Shown: one piece after another, positions 62,936 to 64,000 of the stretch
Numbering within the stretch: position 1 is the stretch's first letter
How the letters are laid out: the number at the start of each line of letters is the position of its first letter
Assembly: GCF_001436295.1 (NCBI RefSeq)
Contig: NZ_AYYY01000007.1
Coordinates: 27,213 to 91,212, forward strand
Origin: Paucilactobacillus vaccinostercus DSM 20634
Lineage (GTDB): Bacteria > Bacillota > Bacilli > Lactobacillales > Lactobacillaceae
Direction of reading: 5' to 3'
DNA: 64,000 nucleotides
Notes under the pieces: model-generated
The model's input: only the letters and a program-made list of their open reading frames with translations
Database searches by the model: none
What the model was told of the DNA's origin: nothing
Translations under genes and position numbers: made by a program

Positions 62936-62950
62936 ATAACATTATGTTAT
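62936..62950. promoter_or_regulatory. LysR-type dyad, copy 2
   Basis: ATAACATTATGTTAT: perfect 7-bp arms around one central base, with T-N11-A (TAACATTATGTTA). 158 bp before the crotonase start and 97 bp before glpF. Confidence 0.65.
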
Positions 62951-63064
62951 AAACGCAAAATAGCCTTAATATAAAGCCATTTCCCTATATTTAAAACTCA
63001 TATATCACTCATAAAAACAAATTTTCGGTCTATGCAAATGATTGTGAAATAGATATCATAAAGT

Positions 63065-63080
63065 TGGAAAGTGTTTATGA
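63065..63080 (+). repeat. 16-bp exact repeat, copy 2 (before the crotonase)
   Basis: TGGAAAGTGTTTATGA, identical to 61421-61436, ends 27 bp before the crotonase ATG. Relative to the gene it reads in the opposite orientation to copy 1. Confidence 0.75.
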
Positions 63081-63107
63081 TTCACGTCTCCCGAAAGGAT
63101 GTTAATC

Positions 63108-63893
63108 ATGAAAGAATATCAAAACTTATTATTTACTGTTGAAGATGGAATCGGCACACTAACGATTAATCGACCTAAGTCACTTAATGCGCTTAATTCG
63201 GATACGCTTGCCGAAATTGGCGAAGCACTCGCAGAAATTAAGACCGATCCAACCGTCAAAGTACTCGTCATCACTGGATCAGGTCAAAAAGCATTCGTCG
63301 CCGGTGCAGACATTTCGCAAATGGTCTCGATGAACTCGATTGAAGCTGCTGCCCTATCCGAATTGGCACATAATGCCTTCCGTACAATCGAGTCCTTGCC
63401 ACAAATTACCATTGCTGCCGTTAATGGATACTGCCTCGGTGGTGGTTTTGAGTTAGCCAACTCCTGTGACATCCGTGTTGCAGCCACTAGTGCTAAGTTC
63501 GGCCAACCCGAAGTCGGTTTAGGTATTGTACCGGGATTTGGCGGCACTCAACGGCTTACCCGACTAGTTGGTCGTGGAAAGGCAAAAGAAATTATTGCAA
63601 CAGGTAGCCAAATTACGGCCAAAGAAGCACACGCAATCGGCGCGGTTGAAGAAGTTGTCGAACTTGACCAACTCATGGATAAAGTTAATGAAATCGCTCA
63701 TAAGATCATGAAAAATGGACCAGTTGCCGTACGAATGGCTAAATACGTGATTGATCAAGGAGCCGATCTTGAGCTCAACACCGCCATTTCGTTTGAAACT
63801 CAGATGTGGGCTCAAACGTTTGCCACTAAAGATCAAACTGAAGGTATGCAAGCATTTCTTGAAAAACGGCATGCTAAGTTTACTGGTGAATAA
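63108..63893 (+). CDS. Enoyl-CoA hydratase/3-hydroxybutyryl-CoA dehydratase (crotonase)
   Basis: 261 residues from ATG 63108, eight bases after AAAGGA. Crotonase fold: oxyanion hole residues in FVAGADIS (63-70) and LGGGFELAN, with both catalytic glutamates present (E115 and E135 in GQPEVGLGIVPGFGGTQRL). So a true hydratase acting on (S)-3-hydroxyacyl-CoA. Divergent from glpF. The remaining 107 bp of the window hold no gene; partner genes such as a hydroxyacyl-CoA dehydrogenase or thiolase would be looked for just to the right. Confidence 0.92.
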   Translation: MKEYQNLLFTVEDGIGTLTINRPKSLNALNSDTLAEIGEALAEIKTDPTVKVLVITGSGQKAFVAGADISQMVSMNSIEAAALSELAHNAFRTIESLPQITIAAVNGYCLGGGFELANSCDIRVAATSAKFGQPEVGLGIVPGFGGTQRLTRLVGRGKAKEIIATGSQITAKEAHAIGAVEEVVELDQLMDKVNEIAHKIMKNGPVAVRMAKYVIDQGADLELNTAISFETQMWAQTFATKDQTEGMQAFLEKRHAKFTGE

Positions 63894-64000
63894 GCTATAG
63901 GGCTAATAAGTAAAAAAATAAGCAGAATCTCTTGAATTGATTTTCGGCTATACTCCTTCTTGGGTAGACAAGCAAATAATTAAAGCTTGCCTTCCTAGGA

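Larger units (their letters stand above)
62840..63107. other. Divergent intergenic region between glpF and crotonase
   Basis: 268 bp without a gene. It contains a TTGCA/TGCAA dyad (62872-62883), ATGATTCAC twice (62890, 63077), the LysR-type dyad (62936-62950) and the 16-bp repeat (63065-63080). No promoter boxes of good consensus were identified, compatible with activator-dependent promoters. Confidence 0.45.

Noticed and set aside
63894..64000. Start of a further gene at the right edge
   Set aside because: Only 107 bp are available; I see no ribosome binding site followed by a start, so nothing can be claimed.

Overview
The window looks like chromosomal DNA of a lactic acid bacterium of the Lactobacillaceae (low-to-moderate GC by eye). 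Supporting signs are strong GGAGG ribosome binding sites, many TTG/GTG starts, CcpA cre-like boxes, a Met T-box, an LPXTG protein, a LysM-NlpC/P60 wall hydrolase, RelP, a water-forming-type NADH oxidase, and NAD made by niacin salvage (NiaR, NiaP, PncB). I cannot name the species. There are no rRNA or tRNA genes, CRISPR arrays, prophage modules or intact insertion sequences that I can see.

Layout. 1-3.6 kb: 5' part of pxpB, then a guanine deaminase/purine permease operon whose promoter carries PurBox-like sites. 3.6-7.8 kb: a ketodeoxyuronate operon (kduI, kduD, kdgK, eda) with an IclR regulator. 8-8.7 kb: relP. 8.75-10.9 kb: an aminotransferase/substrate-binding-protein operon behind a consensus promoter and a strongly structured leader. 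11-17.5 kb: sugar block (GH13 glucosidase, MFS disaccharide carrier, LacI regulator, GH3 beta-glucosidase) with readable LacI and cre sites. 17.5-26.7 kb: accessory region with small unknowns, a ribbon-helix-helix protein convergent with an AP2-domain protein, an AT-rich gene-free stretch, an LPXTG protein, asparaginase, a NlpC/P60 hydrolase that seems to start at ATT, and a response regulator and ABC ATPase both cut short and fused tail to tail. 26.9-31.7 kb: NiaR regulon. 31.7-39.7 kb: FAH-family protein, quinone-reductase-like enzyme, glutamate dehydrogenase, GlcD-type oxidase and T-box-controlled metQNI. 39.8-47.9 kb: LacI/permease/HAD locus, DegV, DHA2 efflux pump, nucleoside hydrolase and UspA. 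48-51 kb: a candidate small RNA and rpiA-rbsK-rbsR. 51-57.6 kb: rarA, fructokinase, NADH oxidase, EAL protein, hydrolase and a short CoaA-like kinase. 57.6-63.9 kb: a LysR-linked acyl-CoA block.

The most interesting part is 57.6-63.9 kb: LysR regulator, class I CoA-transferase, FabV/Ter trans-2-enoyl-CoA reductase, MaoC (R)-enoyl-CoA hydratase, glycerol-type aquaporin and crotonase. Together they can activate an acid to its CoA ester, interconvert (R)- and (S)-3-hydroxyacyl-CoA through the enoyl-CoA, and reduce the enoyl-CoA with NADH. That would be an electron sink of butyrate or 3-hydroxypropionate-to-propionate type, which is not a standard lactobacillus pathway. Both intergenic regions carry the same 15-bp dyad, ATAAC-N5-GTTAT, which fits the LysR T-N11-A rule, and a 16-bp exact repeat sits before the reductase and before the crotonase.

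Other connections: nucleoside hydrolase, ribokinase and ribose-5-phosphate isomerase form a route from nucleosides to the pentose phosphate pool. NiaR-type operators recur at niaP and pncB. Two genes (the wall hydrolase and niaP) have good ribosome binding sites in front of ATT rather than ATG/GTG/TTG. All functional statements rest on reading motifs and on family knowledge; no searches were run.
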